This document shows, piece by piece, positions 1 through 8,050 of a stretch of DNA of 34,262 bases (positions are counted from its first letter, which is position 1; each line of letters begins with the position of its first letter). Location: the NCBI GenBank assembly GCA_963664585.2, contig CAXXEO010000018.1, positions 1-34,262 on the forward strand, read 5' to 3'. Source of the stretch: G963664585 sp963664585. GTDB lineage: Bacteria > Bacillota > Clostridia > Oscillospirales > Ruminococcaceae. Both the position numbers and the translations under genes were made by a program. The notes under the pieces were generated by a model, which saw only the letters and a program-made list of their open reading frames with translations, made no database searches and was not told where the DNA came from.

Positions 1-677
1 GTGGTCTGCGCAGCCTTGGCAGCTTCTTTGGCATTCAGAAGGGCAATCGCGCCGGTGGAAGAAAAGTTGAAGAGCGCGGTGTCTTCACTGGGAATTACCA
101 AATCAGAGGAATTGGAGAAAGTGTATGGTGTGCCAATTTTCAGTGTAGCTGCGAAAGGGACACCAGTTGTTTCGCCGGAAGATGTGGTAGTGGTGGTCTT
201 CTTGATATTAAGTTCACCGGCAACATCATAAGCGGTTGTGCTGGTGCTGGCCTTGTAAGCGACAGCAACAAAGTAGTAGTAGGTTCCGGTGGTTGTATAC
301 TTTTTCTTGACAATCGATATGGATTCAATATAATCTTTGCCCATATCCCATGTCTGCTTGATGGTGCAGCCCTTAACCTGATCGGCATCAGAAAGAGGTT
401 TACCAAGTGCATCGGATAAAACATAAAATACAGTCCAACCGGGGGTAACTGAAGTATCTTTTGTAACTTTCTTGTCAGAATCAAGAATGCCGTCAGTGGC
501 TCTAAAGCCTACCGGAGCAGTCACTACTTTTGTGGTAAGTACAAGAGTTTCACCACTGCCAGAAGCAAGTGTGAGATCTCCGCCAGCATAGTATGTGGTG
601 CTGGTCTCAGCTAAAGCGACAGAGGTCATGCCCAGGGCCATAACCAGTGCCAAGGAAAGTGCCAGAAGCTTTTTCAT
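1..677 (-). CDS. Secreted protein, tandem paralog 1 of 3 (3' end outside window)
   Basis: The reading frame starts at ATG 677 and stays open to base 1, so the C-terminal part is missing. AGGAGGA at 686-692 precedes the start. The product opens with a signal peptide (MKKLLALSLALVMALGMTSV..) and is nearly colinear with the two paralogs that follow: a YYAGGDL segment, GFRATDGILDS, a QTWDMGKDYIESISIVKKKY block, then a Thr-rich KKTTTTTSSG linker. No enzymatic motif is visible, and I do not recognise a named domain. It is probably an exported surface or extracellular protein; this is inferred only from the signal peptide and Ser/Thr-rich composition. It has its own promoter, so the array is a series of single-gene units rather than one operon. 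Confidence 0.85.
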   Translation of the reverse strand, partial: MKKLLALSLALVMALGMTSVALAETSTTYYAGGDLTLASGSGETLVLTTKVVTAPVGFRATDGILDSDKKVTKDTSVTPGWTVFYVLSDALGKPLSDADQVKGCTIKQTWDMGKDYIESISIVKKKYTTTGTYYYFVAVAYKASTSTTAYDVAGELNIKKTTTTTSSGETTGVPFAATLKIGTPYTFSNSSDLVIPSEDTALFNFSSTGAIALLNAKEAAKAAQT

Positions 678-749
678 TCGATATGTCCTCCTAAAATAAT
701 GTCATTCTGTGAAACGGTAACTCTCCAGATAACCGCTCCAACAATTTCC

Positions 750-777
750 ATTATAGTCTTGAGAAATATTTTGTCAA
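750..777 (-). promoter_or_regulatory. Sigma-A promoter of paralog 1, with conserved leader
   Basis: Read on the minus strand, TTGACA (772-777) and TATAAT (750-755) are both perfect consensus with a 16-base spacer. The same boxes, spacing and roughly 70-base leader recur in front of the next two paralogs. The leader contains an imperfect dyad around 718-738 (CGGTTA..ctggaga..TTACCG) that could fold as a 5' hairpin in the mRNA. This predicts strong, shared expression of the paralogs. Confidence 0.85.
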
Positions 778-1141
778 TAGTATTATGAAACATTTTGTCA
801 TTTTTTTGTTATTTAATGGTATTATTTGTTACATTAATTGTTAATATTTCGCTTTTCTATGCCATTATTAATGGTTTGTGGGCATCTGTATATTTTTTTC
901 TTCCCTTTTTCCTGTCGATGATAGAGGAAAAGAAACAGATAATCGAAAATACTCCCCCTATCATTAGCCTATTGGACACTTACAAACCAGTGCCGTCGGC
1001 ATTCATTTGGTTCTCTTTCCTGCGCTCACAGCTAAAAAAAGAGTATCTGTCATAGGGTCAGAGATGGAAAGTAAATAATTCTTTCGCCTCCCATAGCTAA
1101 CGATAAACTTTTTGGAACCATAGGAGTGTTTTACCGCATAA
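778..1141. other. AT-rich intergenic stretch, no gene seen
   Basis: This lies between the promoter of paralog 1 and the terminator of paralog 2. A plus-strand open frame of 86 codons (795-1055) is hydrophobic but has no ribosome binding site and begins inside the promoter region, so I do not call it. Nothing else is recognised. Confidence 0.5.
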
Positions 1142-1177
1142 AAAAAGACCCGACCTGGAGAGTGGTCGGGTCTTTTT
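1142..1177 (-). terminator. Rho-independent terminator of paralog 2
   Basis: Stem AAAAAGACCCGACC (1142-1155) pairs with GGTCGGGTCTTTTT (1164-1177) around an 8-base loop TGGAGAGT. On the minus strand a T-run follows the GC stem, as expected for the gene ending at 1216. Stem and loop are base-for-base the same as the terminator at 3109-3144. Confidence 0.9.
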
Positions 1178-1215
1178 ATTTAGCCCTAGGGCTTAGTTCT
1201 AAAAGCAGGTGCTAC

Positions 1216-2523
1216 TTAGATAGCAGCGCCGGTGCCGGGGTTGGTCTTAACAGGTGTAGTTGTGCTGGAAGAAACAGGAGCTGTGGAAGAAGTAGCAGAG
1301 GAAGAAGCAGCAACCAGTGTCAGTTCGGTGTCAGAGATGACATACTTGCCAAGGGTTCTGGTTGTGACTTTGAAAGCCTCTTCGTACTCGTCGTACTCAG
1401 CCTTGATCTTGGATAGGCTTCCGTCCGCATTCAGAGCGTACAGGTAGGAGCCTTCATCAGCCAGGAGGGTCAGTTCGCCGGTCTTATTGAAGGAAGCACC
1501 GTTGAAGATGACAAAGTCCAGGTTGGCTGAAGGATACACAGCGGCGACGGTGGAGTTGTACTTCTCATCATAGTACAGAAGGATCTTGCTCTGGCCAGTG
1601 ACATCGACGTCGAAATAATGTCCGGCAGCTGTGGTAAAGGTCTGGTCGCCTTCAATGGCGTCTGTGCCTTTAGTTACTTGATCCATGCAATACAGCTTTA
1701 CTTTCGCGTAGTCGGCTACAGCGGTTCCTGTTTTAGCAGTGGCATCAGTCTTAAGGGCACCCCAGTTGGCATAAGAGCTAGCAAGGTTATATTTGGTTTC
1801 AGGTTCAGGGGTAGTATCGCTGCAAACGTCATAAGCAGCTGACATATTGGCGTCTATAGCAGCGGCGGCATCCTTGGCGTTCTGAGTGGCAATCCCGCCG
1901 GTGGAAGCAAAGTTGAAGAGCTTGGTGGATTCACAAGCGATTTCTAAATTCGTGGAATTCGAGAATGTGTATGGCGTACCAATCTTCAGGGTAGCTGTGA
2001 AAGGAGCACCGGTTGTTGCGCCGGAAGATGTGGTAGTGGTGGTCTTCTTGATATTAAGCTCACCGGCAATGTCATAAGCGGTTGTGCTGGTGCTGGCCTT
2101 GTAAGCAATAGCTACAAAGTAGTAGTAATCGCCAGTGGTTGTATACTTTTTCTTGACGATGGTTATGGAATCAATATAATCCTTGCCCATATCCCATGTC
2201 TGCTTGACGGTGCAGCCCTTTACCTGATCGGAATCAGACAGAGGTTTACCAGCGGCATCGCTGAGAAGATAAAATACAGTCCAGCCGGGGGTAACAGAGG
2301 CGCTGGCTGTGAGTCTCTTGGCAGAATCAAGTATACCATCAGTAGCTCTGAAACCTACGGGAGCAGTCACGGCAATGGTGTCAAGTACAAGAGCATCACC
2401 AGTGCCAGTAGTATCTGTGAGATCTCCACCGACGTAGTATGTTGTTGCGGTGTCAGCGAAAGCAATAGAGGTCATGCCCAGGGCCATAACCAGTGCCAGA
2501 GAAAGAGCAAGAAGCTTTTTCAT
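1216..2523 (-). CDS. Secreted protein, tandem paralog 2 (435 aa)
   Basis: ATG at 2523 is preceded by AGGAGGA (2531-2537). Residues 1-23 form a signal peptide ending in SIAFA. The body has GFRATDGILDS, QTWDMGKDYIDSITIVKKKY, and a Thr/Ser linker (about 158-172). Next comes a region of about 80 residues (about 205-285) that differs in length and sequence from the next paralog. The C-terminal half is strongly conserved (GHYFDVDVTGQSKILLYYDEKY, SKIKAEYDEYEEAFKVTTRTLGKYVISDTELTL). A Ser/Thr/Pro-rich tail ends in KTNPGTGAAI. The NPGTG resembles a sortase-type pentapeptide, but no hydrophobic anchor or basic tail follows, so covalent anchoring is doubtful. Function unknown; the product is probably extracellular. 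It has its own promoter (2595-2622) and terminator (1142-1177). Confidence 0.9.
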   Translation of the reverse strand: MKKLLALSLALVMALGMTSIAFADTATTYYVGGDLTDTTGTGDALVLDTIAVTAPVGFRATDGILDSAKRLTASASVTPGWTVFYLLSDAAGKPLSDSDQVKGCTVKQTWDMGKDYIDSITIVKKKYTTTGDYYYFVAIAYKASTSTTAYDIAGELNIKKTTTTTSSGATTGAPFTATLKIGTPYTFSNSTNLEIACESTKLFNFASTGGIATQNAKDAAAAIDANMSAAYDVCSDTTPEPETKYNLASSYANWGALKTDATAKTGTAVADYAKVKLYCMDQVTKGTDAIEGDQTFTTAAGHYFDVDVTGQSKILLYYDEKYNSTVAAVYPSANLDFVIFNGASFNKTGELTLLADEGSYLYALNADGSLSKIKAEYDEYEEAFKVTTRTLGKYVISDTELTLVAASSSATSSTAPVSSSTTTPVKTNPGTGAAI

Positions 2524-2594
2524 TCAATTGTCCTCCTATATAATGTCATAATCGTGAAGTGGTAACTCTCCAGATAACCCCTCCAAAAATTTCC

Positions 2595-2622
2595 ATTATA
2601 GTCATTAGGAAACAAATGTCAA
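2595..2622 (-). promoter_or_regulatory. Sigma-A promoter of paralog 2
   Basis: Minus-strand TTGACA (2617-2622), 16-base spacer, TATAAT (2595-2600). Boxes and spacing are identical to the promoters at 750-777 and 4462-4489, and the following leader with the GGTTATCTGGAGAGTTACC dyad is also shared. Confidence 0.85.
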
Positions 2623-2839
2623 TAGTTTTATGAAATTTTTTGTAATTTTTTTGTTATTAAATGCACCATAAGATTACAAGTGTTGTAATTTTCCGCTTCA
2701 TAAAGCCACAATTTAGGTTTTTGATTGTGGTTAATTTGTATTTATTTTTATTTCTCCCAATCATAGACAATGGTTCTTTCCCCCGCTGTGGTTAAGAAAA
2801 ATCAAATATATCATTTCTATAGCATTTCCAATCAAACTA

Positions 2840-2945
2840 TATAGTTGATTCATTTGAAAACAAGCTTGTGATTTCGTCTCCCGCCGAAGGCGGCGGAAGA
2901 AATTGACGTTTTATATATAGCCAGTTTTTAAGTTAATTGGCTATA
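2840..2945 (-). repeat. Type A palindromic repeat, copy 1 (106 bp)
   Basis: Strand is assigned by treating the TATAGCC end as left. On the plus strand it begins TATAGTTGATTCATTTG, passes through the GC hairpin (apex cccgccgaaggcgg), and ends TTAAGTTAATTGGCTATA. The arm carries changes (TTCATTT instead of TTAACTT) and the core is imperfect, so this is a diverged copy. It lies between the promoter of paralog 2 and the terminator of paralog 3, outside any gene. Confidence 0.85.
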
Positions 2946-2960
2946 GAATTGATTCGTGCC

Positions 2961-2986
2961 CTTCCTGCGTCGAAGGCGGGGGGAAG
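2961..2986. repeat. Degenerate GC hairpin core next to copy 1
   Basis: CTTCC (2961-2965) and GGAAG (2982-2986) flank a decayed GC apex (TGCGTCGAAGGCGGGG). It resembles the core of the repeat family without its terminal arms. It could be a decayed copy or a separate palindrome. Confidence 0.45.
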
Positions 2987-3108
2987 AGTACGTCTTATTT
3001 CCAATCATAAGTGGAATTGCTGTCGGTTTGGAAGGTTAATCATCAATCACATGTATGCGATTGATTTTTGAAAGCGAAGGAATAGCTGTTTCATCTCATA
3101 AAACACAC

Positions 3109-3144
3109 AAAAAGACCCGACCTGGAGAGTGGTCGGGTCTTTTT
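3109..3144 (-). terminator. Rho-independent terminator of paralog 3
   Basis: AAAAAGACCCGACC (3109-3122) pairs with GGTCGGGTCTTTTT (3131-3144) around loop TGGAGAGT. It is identical to the terminator at 1142-1177, so duplication of the unit included the terminator or gene conversion has kept the two alike. Confidence 0.9.
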
Positions 3145-3183
3145 AATTAGCTCTAGAGCTTACTTCAAAAGTAGGAGTTCTAC

Positions 3184-4371
3184 TTAGGCAGCAGCGCCGG
3201 TGCCGGGGTTGGTTTTCACTGGGGTTGTGGTGGAAGAAGTAACAGCACTGGAGGAAGCGACAGAAGAAGCAGCAACCAGTGTCAGCTCGGTGTCAGAAAT
3301 GACATACTTGCCAAGGGTTCTGGTTGTGACTTTGAAAGCCTCTTCGTACTCGTCGTACTCAGCCTTGATCTTGGACAGGCTGCCGTCAGAGTTCAGAGCA
3401 TACAGGAAAGTGTCGGGATCAGCAAGGATGGTCAGTTCGCCGGTCTTGTTAAAGGAAGCACCGTTGAAGTTGACAAAATCCAGGTTGGCGGAAGGATATA
3501 CAGCGGCGACGGTCGCGTTGTATTTCTCATCATAGTACAGAAGGATCTTGCTCTGACCTGTGACATCGACGTCGAAATAGTGGCCGGCGTCAGTGGTGAT
3601 GGTCTGGTCGCCTTCAATGATTGAAGTACCTGTGGTGATAAGAAGAGCAGCAGCTGTAGCGGCAGCATCCTTAACAGCGTCTGTGCCTACGGTAGCAGCA
3701 TAAACTGAAGCATATTCAGCATCCTTGGCAATCTGGGTAGCAATCGCACCAGTCTTGGCAAAGTTATACAACTTGGTAGATTCGCTTGCAATATTCATAG
3801 TAGTGGCGTTGGAGAAGGTGTAAGGTGTGCCAATCGTCAGTGTAGAGGTGAAAGGAGCACCGGTTGTTGCACCGGAAGATGTGGTGGTGGTGGTCTTCTT
3901 GACGGTGAGTTCGCCGGCAATGTCATAAGCGGTTGTGCTGGTGCTGGACTTATAGGTCACGGCTACAAAGTAGAAGTAGCCGATGGTGCTATACTTTTTC
4001 TTGACAATGGATACGGATTCAACATAATCCTTGCCCATGTCCCATGTCTGCTTGATGGTAGCGCCCTTGACCTGATCAGCATCAGTCAAAGCAACTCCCG
4101 CGGTTGTCGAGAGCAGATAATATACGGTCCAGGCGGGGGTAACAGCGGCGGTAGCGGATGTCACCTTCTTAGTGGGATCAAGAATTCCGTCTGTAGCTCT
4201 GAAGCCTGTGGGGGAAACCACGACTGGGGTGGTAAGAGTATAAGCGTCAGCGGTACCAGCAGCGGCTGTAAGATCTCCGCCGATGTAGTATGTGGCCTCA
4301 GCGGCAAAAGCGACAGAGGTCATGCCCAGGGCCATAACCAGTGCCAGAGAAAGAGCAAGAAGCTTTTTCAT
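3184..4371 (-). CDS. Secreted protein, tandem paralog 3 (395 aa)
   Basis: ATG 4371 is chosen over an in-frame start 10 codons upstream because AGGAGGA (4380-4386) lies 8 bases from it and because it aligns with the paralogs' MKKLLALSLALVMALGMTS. A signal peptide is followed by ATYYIGGDLT, GFRATDGILDPTKK, QTWDMGKDYVESVSIVKKKY, the Thr-rich KKTTTTTSSG linker, and a short Ala-rich variable middle (about 200-250). The conserved GHYFDVDVTGQSKILLYYDE and EAFKVTTRTLGKYVISDTEL blocks and an S/T-rich tail ending KTNPGTGAAA complete it. It is about 40 residues shorter than its neighbour, with the difference in the middle region. No catalytic motif is seen; an extracellular structural or binding role is only an inference. 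Confidence 0.9.
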   Translation of the reverse strand: MKKLLALSLALVMALGMTSVAFAAEATYYIGGDLTAAAGTADAYTLTTPVVVSPTGFRATDGILDPTKKVTSATAAVTPAWTVYYLLSTTAGVALTDADQVKGATIKQTWDMGKDYVESVSIVKKKYSTIGYFYFVAVTYKSSTSTTAYDIAGELTVKKTTTTTSSGATTGAPFTSTLTIGTPYTFSNATTMNIASESTKLYNFAKTGAIATQIAKDAEYASVYAATVGTDAVKDAAATAAALLITTGTSIIEGDQTITTDAGHYFDVDVTGQSKILLYYDEKYNATVAAVYPSANLDFVNFNGASFNKTGELTILADPDTFLYALNSDGSLSKIKAEYDEYEEAFKVTTRTLGKYVISDTELTLVAASSVASSSAVTSSTTTPVKTNPGTGAAA

Positions 4372-4461
4372 TTGAAGTATCCTCCTAAATAATTTAATCA
4401 ATCGTGCTTAATCAATCTTGTGAAGCGGCTTACTCTCCATATCACCACTTCAACTGTCTTT

Positions 4462-4489
4462 ATTATAACTCATAGGAAAGTTTTGTCAA
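4462..4489 (-). promoter_or_regulatory. Sigma-A promoter of paralog 3
   Basis: Minus-strand TTGACA (4484-4489), 16-base spacer, TATAAT (4462-4467). It is the third copy of the same promoter arrangement in the array. Confidence 0.85.
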
Positions 4490-4752
4490 TGGTTTTATGA
4501 AATTATTTGTAATTTATTTGTTATTATATATCACTTTGTGTTACAAATATTGTCAATCAACTGTTTATTTGATGTCAATATCCATCTTATTCCAAATTTA
4601 GTGGGAAATCAGGCCCTTTGTCTTACAATTAGTTTACAATTTCAACCAATATAACAATCTGTATAGTTGACATAATCAATTATCTATAAATAATGCAATA
4701 GAATAAATCAGCACTTCTGCCCCGATGACAGACAAAGTCGTACACGGAACAT

Positions 4753-4784
4753 TAAAAATGCCGCCCAAAATTGAGCGGCATTTA
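4753..4784 (-). terminator. Terminator of the fourth secreted-protein gene
   Basis: TAAAAATGCCGC (4753-4764) and GCGGCATTTA (4775-4784) form a hairpin downstream (leftward) of the stop at 4823. The stem is shorter than, and unrelated to, the paralog terminators. Confidence 0.7.
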
Positions 4785-4822
4785 AATGAGTGTTAATTCA
4801 ATTATAAAATCCTAATGATAGA

Positions 4823-5887
4823 TTAGTATGATAATGCCCCGGTCGCCGGATTTTGCTTCACCCCAGTGCTAATTCCGCCGCCCCCGGTGGGTGCACCCGC
4901 CCCTGTCGGAGCCGTCCAGCTGTTTGCAGAGGATGATGTAACAGAGCTGCTTTGCGATGAGGAAGCCGTTGAAGAACTTGAAGAGGTAGAGGACACATTC
5001 AGAAGTGTATCCGATATCACATACCGACCCAGCGTCTTGGTGCTAAAGACAAAGCCGTCTTCGCCGCTGTCATACTTGGCTGTCACCTTTGTAAGCGCGC
5101 CGTCGCTGTCTACGCTGTAAAGGTAATCGCCTTTCTCCGCGTAAATCACCATTTCCCCCGTCCGGCTGAAGCTTGCGCCGTTCCCGTTCACGAAGTCAAG
5201 GTTTGCGTTCGGGTATTGTTTGGTGATGTCCTCGTCATAGTCGGTGTCGCAGCGAAGCACAATGGTCTGGCTGCTGCCTTCCGCTTCAAAATACCCGACA
5301 TCGCTGTCGCCCAGATAGATTGTATAATCATCACCGCTATAAAATGTATAGATGACATCCTTGTCGGTGAGGGTCATGCCATCATAGGCGTCCACCTCTG
5401 GTTTACCCACAGTCAGATACACGTCCATATCAAGATCAAAGCCATCTGAACCCGATTTTACCAGACTAATCGTGCCTTCTATTTCATGCTCTGATTTTGT
5501 ACTGTTATATTTAATCCCCAGCGCCAGATAATAACGGTATTTCCCGCTGCCGGCATCCTTTTTGCGCACAATTTCAGTCGAAGCAACATAGGTTGAACCC
5601 TCGTCCCAGTGCTTCTTGATCGAGGTGGAGGATACAGCCGATGACTCGGTTACAAAGCCGTCCGTGGCATCACTGATCAAGGCAAAATACACCACGTCGC
5701 CATAGTTGATTCGATCAGCATCGCTCTCGTCAGTCGAGGCCTCGGTACTTGAAACGCAGTTGTCCTCGTCGAGCTTTCTGGGCACATCTTCAATACCGCT
5801 AACGTGATAACTGACCGTGGCCGATACGGCCATAGTCATGGAGAGCGCCAAAGCTACGGTAAGAACGGTGGCGATAAACCTTTTCAT
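4823..5887 (-). CDS. Secreted protein, distant relative of the tandem paralogs (354 aa)
   Basis: ATG 5887 is preferred because GGAG (5894-5897) precedes it and a classic signal peptide follows (MKRFIATVLTVALALSMTMA); an upstream in-frame start adds 22 residues with no site. Sequence identity to the three paralogs is lower but the order of blocks is the same: YHVSGIEDVPRK, IKKHWDEGSTYVASTEIVRKK, a YFEAEGSSQTIVLRCDTDYDE segment, NANLDFVNGNGASFSRTGEM, and FVFSTKTLGRYVISDTLLNV. The tail is Ser-rich then Gly/Pro-rich and ends KQNPATGALSY, again an NPxTG-like peptide with no anchor. Function unknown. It probably represents an older duplication. Type A repeats lie directly upstream, and no clear promoter was found. 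Confidence 0.88.
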   Translation of the reverse strand: MKRFIATVLTVALALSMTMAVSATVSYHVSGIEDVPRKLDEDNCVSSTEASTDESDADRINYGDVVYFALISDATDGFVTESSAVSSTSIKKHWDEGSTYVASTEIVRKKDAGSGKYRYYLALGIKYNSTKSEHEIEGTISLVKSGSDGFDLDMDVYLTVGKPEVDAYDGMTLTDKDVIYTFYSGDDYTIYLGDSDVGYFEAEGSSQTIVLRCDTDYDEDITKQYPNANLDFVNGNGASFSRTGEMVIYAEKGDYLYSVDSDGALTKVTAKYDSGEDGFVFSTKTLGRYVISDTLLNVSSTSSSSSTASSSQSSSVTSSSANSWTAPTGAGAPTGGGGISTGVKQNPATGALSY

Positions 5888-5976
5888 AATGAACTCCAAT
5901 CCGCCGCTGTAAATCGGCAATACATGCAATTGAAATATACTTTTATCACGCAAAGCAAATGAGTGACAAGAGCTAG

Positions 5977-6082
5977 TATAGCCAATTAACTTAAAAACTG
6001 GCTATAGTTAAAACGTCATTTTCTTTCCCCGCCTTCGGCGGGGAAAGAAATCACAAGCTTGTTTTCAAGTTAATCAACTATA
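5977..6082 (+). repeat. Type A palindromic repeat, copy 2 (106 bp, intact)
   Basis: Begins TATAGCCAATTAACTT, contains a left subterminal dyad (TATAGCCA..TGGCTATA), the core hairpin TTTCTTTCCCCGCC-TTC-GGCGGGGAAAGAAA, a right subterminal dyad (CTTG-TTTT-CAAG), and ends AGTTAATCAACTATA. This is a good reference copy. It abuts a type B arm at 6083. Confidence 0.92.
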
Positions 6083-6160
6083 CCTTGTCATATCTAAACC
6101 TTATAGGACAATGGGTTAAAAGTTCTTGTATATATCCCCGCCGAAGGCGGGGATATATAC
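6083..6160 (-). repeat. Type B repeat arm with perfect hairpin
   Basis: GTATATATCCCCGCC (6128-6142), loop GAA, GGCGGGGATATATAC (6146-6160) is a perfect 15-bp-arm palindrome. Read on the minus strand it continues into ACAAGAACTTTTAACCCATT and then GTCCTATAAGGTTTAG. That arm also occurs at 9534-9582 and 31245-31292 next to a GC hairpin, so I treat it as a second arm type (B) of the same repeat superfamily. Confidence 0.7.
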
Positions 6161-6396
6161 GGCGTGGCGATGGGGAGATAACCCGCCCGCAGTGGCCCGG
6201 CAAGAAAGATGAACGTCTATTTGCGTTGAGCCTCTATGATGTGGCCGTATATGCCTGTTTTTTGTTCAGCATCGGTCGTCCTGATAGGTATTTCGTCGGG
6301 AAGCCCGTAATATGAAGCATATTTCGCAAGCTTTCAGGGTCGGTAGAGATTACTCAACCATTTTATGCCTTGCCCGACACGATTTACCCGATCCTA
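6161..6396. other. Intergenic sequence, nothing recognised
   Basis: This separates two repeat copies. The open frame crossing it has no ribosome binding site and runs through the repeat hairpin, so no gene is called. It may be decayed coding sequence, but nothing identifiable remains. Confidence 0.4.
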
Positions 6397-6494
6397 TATA
6401 GCCAATTAACTTAAAAACTGGCTAGAGTTAAAACGTCATTTTCTTCCCCCGCCGAAGGCGGGGAAGAAATCACATGCTTGTTTTCAAGTTAATC

Positions 6495-7547
6495 GCTACA
6501 TTGTAAAATGAAATGCGACAGAAAAAAGATAGCCCAATGCAGCCAAAACGTGTAGAATAGAGTTTGCAACAACAACATTCACACAAGGAGGCAGCCATGA
6601 GCCACCACCATTTTACAACATTCGAACGAGGAAAGATAGAGGAACTCCGTCAAATCGGATATACGACCCGGAAAATCGCATCACGTCTGGGATGTCACCA
6701 CAGCAGTATCGCTAGAGAATTGAAACGTTTTTACGGTGCCCGAGCGTATAACGCAGAAGAAGCACAACTGGATTACCAGAAGAAACGGCACAACAGCAAA
6801 CCTCAAGGGAAATGGAACGAGGAGTTGTGCGCAGCTGTGGCAGAAAAGCTGAAAGAGACCTGGTCGCCAGAACAAATATCACATACCGTTACTTCAAGCC
6901 AACTGAGCTTTAAAACCATATACAACTGGCTTTATGCCGGACGACTGAACGGACTCACCGCAGATGTGCTGCGCCGTAATGGAAAAAAGAGAAGCTGTAA
7001 AAATCTTGCGCATTATGCTCGTGGTACTTCTATCCACAAGAGACCCAAAGAGGTATATACCAGAGAAACATTTGGGCATTGGGAACTTGATACGGTGGTT
7101 TTCTCTAGGGGTTCCAGCGGTTGCTTGGCCACCTTTGTGGAACGAAAAACAAGGTTCTATACAGCCGTTCCCATTCCTGATCGAACGGCAGCTTCCATGG
7201 AAGCTGCAATCAAGCACCTGCACACTTTATTGCCACAAGGCACATTCAAAACAGCAACAACAGATCGTGGCGGTGAATTTGCCTGTTATGATGTAATCCA
7301 GAAAGATCTAGACTTAACTCTTTATTTCGCTGATTCATATTGTCCGCATCAGAGAGGAAGCAATGAGTACGGTAACGGTTTGCTCAGAGAGTTCTTTCCG
7401 AAAGGTACTGTTCTGTCAACTGTTTCACATCAAAACCTATCTTCTTCTCTTCTGCTTATAAACAATAGACCCCGAAAATGTCTTAATTGGAATACACCTT
7501 CCCAGCTCTTTCTGCTCGAACTGTCGCATTTGGCTTGACAATGTAGC
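6495..7547 (+). mobile_element. IS30-family insertion sequence (1053 bp)
   Basis: The ends are inverted repeats of about 27 bp: left GCTACATTGTAAAATGAAAT.. (from 6495) and, on the opposite strand, right GCTACATTGTCAAGCCAAAT.. (from 7547). Both continue GCGACAG. AATC is duplicated at 6491-6494 and 7548-7551. One transposase gene fills the element and appears intact. The target is the right terminal arm of a palindromic repeat; insertion into palindromic targets is known for several IS30-family members. Confidence 0.93.
6597..7538 (+). CDS. IS30-family DDE transposase (313 aa)
   Basis: ATG 6597 follows AAGGAGG (6585-6591) at 5 bases; an earlier in-frame ATG (6564) has no site. The N-terminus is an IS30-type helix-turn-helix (residues 4-45, FTTFERGKIEEL..YTTRKIASRLGCHHSSIARELKR). 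The catalytic domain has D165 (HWELDTV), D223 (TTDRGGEF) and E257 (SNEYGNGLLREFFPKG), with 33 residues between the last two, as in the family. Length is slightly short of the usual 320-380 but no motif is missing. Probably active or recently active, since element ends and target duplication are clean. Confidence 0.95.
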   Translation: MSHHHFTTFERGKIEELRQIGYTTRKIASRLGCHHSSIARELKRFYGARAYNAEEAQLDYQKKRHNSKPQGKWNEELCAAVAEKLKETWSPEQISHTVTSSQLSFKTIYNWLYAGRLNGLTADVLRRNGKKRSCKNLAHYARGTSIHKRPKEVYTRETFGHWELDTVVFSRGSSGCLATFVERKTRFYTAVPIPDRTAASMEAAIKHLHTLLPQGTFKTATTDRGGEFACYDVIQKDLDLTLYFADSYCPHQRGSNEYGNGLLREFFPKGTVLSTVSHQNLSSSLLLINNRPRKCLNWNTPSQLFLLELSHLA

Positions 7548-7644
7548 AATCAACTATATTTATATATTAGGGGAGTTTGCTGTAAAAATCAAGTTATTTC
7601 CCCTTTTTATGGTACAGGGTCGTTACATTTTGCGCCATCAGTTC

Positions 7645-7673
7645 TTGACTTGAACGAACAACTGTTGTATTAT
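7645..7673 (+). promoter_or_regulatory. Sigma-A promoter of tRNA-Leu
   Basis: TTGACT (7645-7650), 17-base spacer, TATTAT (7668-7673), placed 14 bases before the mature tRNA 5' end. Confidence 0.8.
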
Positions 7674-7687
7674 GTGAAAGTGCAAAT

Positions 7688-7774
7688 GCCGCTGTGGCGA
7701 AATCGGCAGACGCAAGGGACTTAAAATCCCTCGGTGGCAACACCATACCGGTTCAAGTCCGGTCAGCGGCACCA
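7688..7774 (+). tRNA. tRNA-Leu (anticodon UAA)
   Basis: The acceptor stem GCCGCTG (7688-7694) pairs with CAGCGGC (7764-7770), followed by discriminator A and an encoded CCA (7772-7774). The anticodon stem AGGGA/TCCCT encloses CTTAAAA, giving anticodon TAA at 7722-7724. A long variable arm (CGGTGGCAACACCAT) marks it as a class II tRNA, and the T-loop GGTTCAAGTCC is canonical. It stands alone with its own promoter and terminator. Confidence 0.96.
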
Positions 7775-7855
7775 TCCTTTGAAGTACAAATAGTCAATAT
7801 GTTTGTGCTGATGACGCGGTTATTCCTTTAAGATAATACGTGTCAAAATAGAAAT

Positions 7856-7885
7856 AGCCCCCGCGAAATGCGGGGGCTTTCTTTA
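7856..7885 (+). terminator. Rho-independent terminator downstream of tRNA-Leu
   Basis: Perfect stem AGCCCCCGC (7856-7864)/GCGGGGGCT (7870-7878), loop GAAAT, followed by TTCTTTA. Confidence 0.9.
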
Positions 7886-8050
7886 TACCTTTAGGCCGGA
7901 TACCTCATTGTTAGCCTCTCGATAGGCATACGTCATACTATTCTCCCGTGAAAGGGCAGAACAGTATCAGGAAGATAAATAGAAGAGACTTAAATTGGTA
8001 TGGAATGGTAAAATGTTTCACACCGCCTAAATCAACCGGATTCAAATGAT

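Larger units (their letters stand above)
6397..7558 (+). repeat. Type A repeat, copy 3, split by IS30-family insertion
   Basis: The left part (6397-6494) carries TATAGCCAATTAACTT, the core hairpin with a GAA apex, and the right arm up to AGTTAATC. The sequence resumes at 7548 as AATCAACTATA (to 7558). Removing 6495-7547 and one AATC restores an ordinary right end (AGTTAATCAACTATA). Confidence 0.9.

Noticed and set aside
795..1055. 86-codon plus-strand frame with hydrophobic segments
   Set aside because: No ribosome binding site, and it starts directly beside the leftward promoter of paralog 1 in AT-rich sequence; hydrophobicity is expected from the T-rich composition.
6085..6315. 76-codon plus-strand frame
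   Set aside because: It runs through the type B arm and the perfect GC hairpin and has no start signal.
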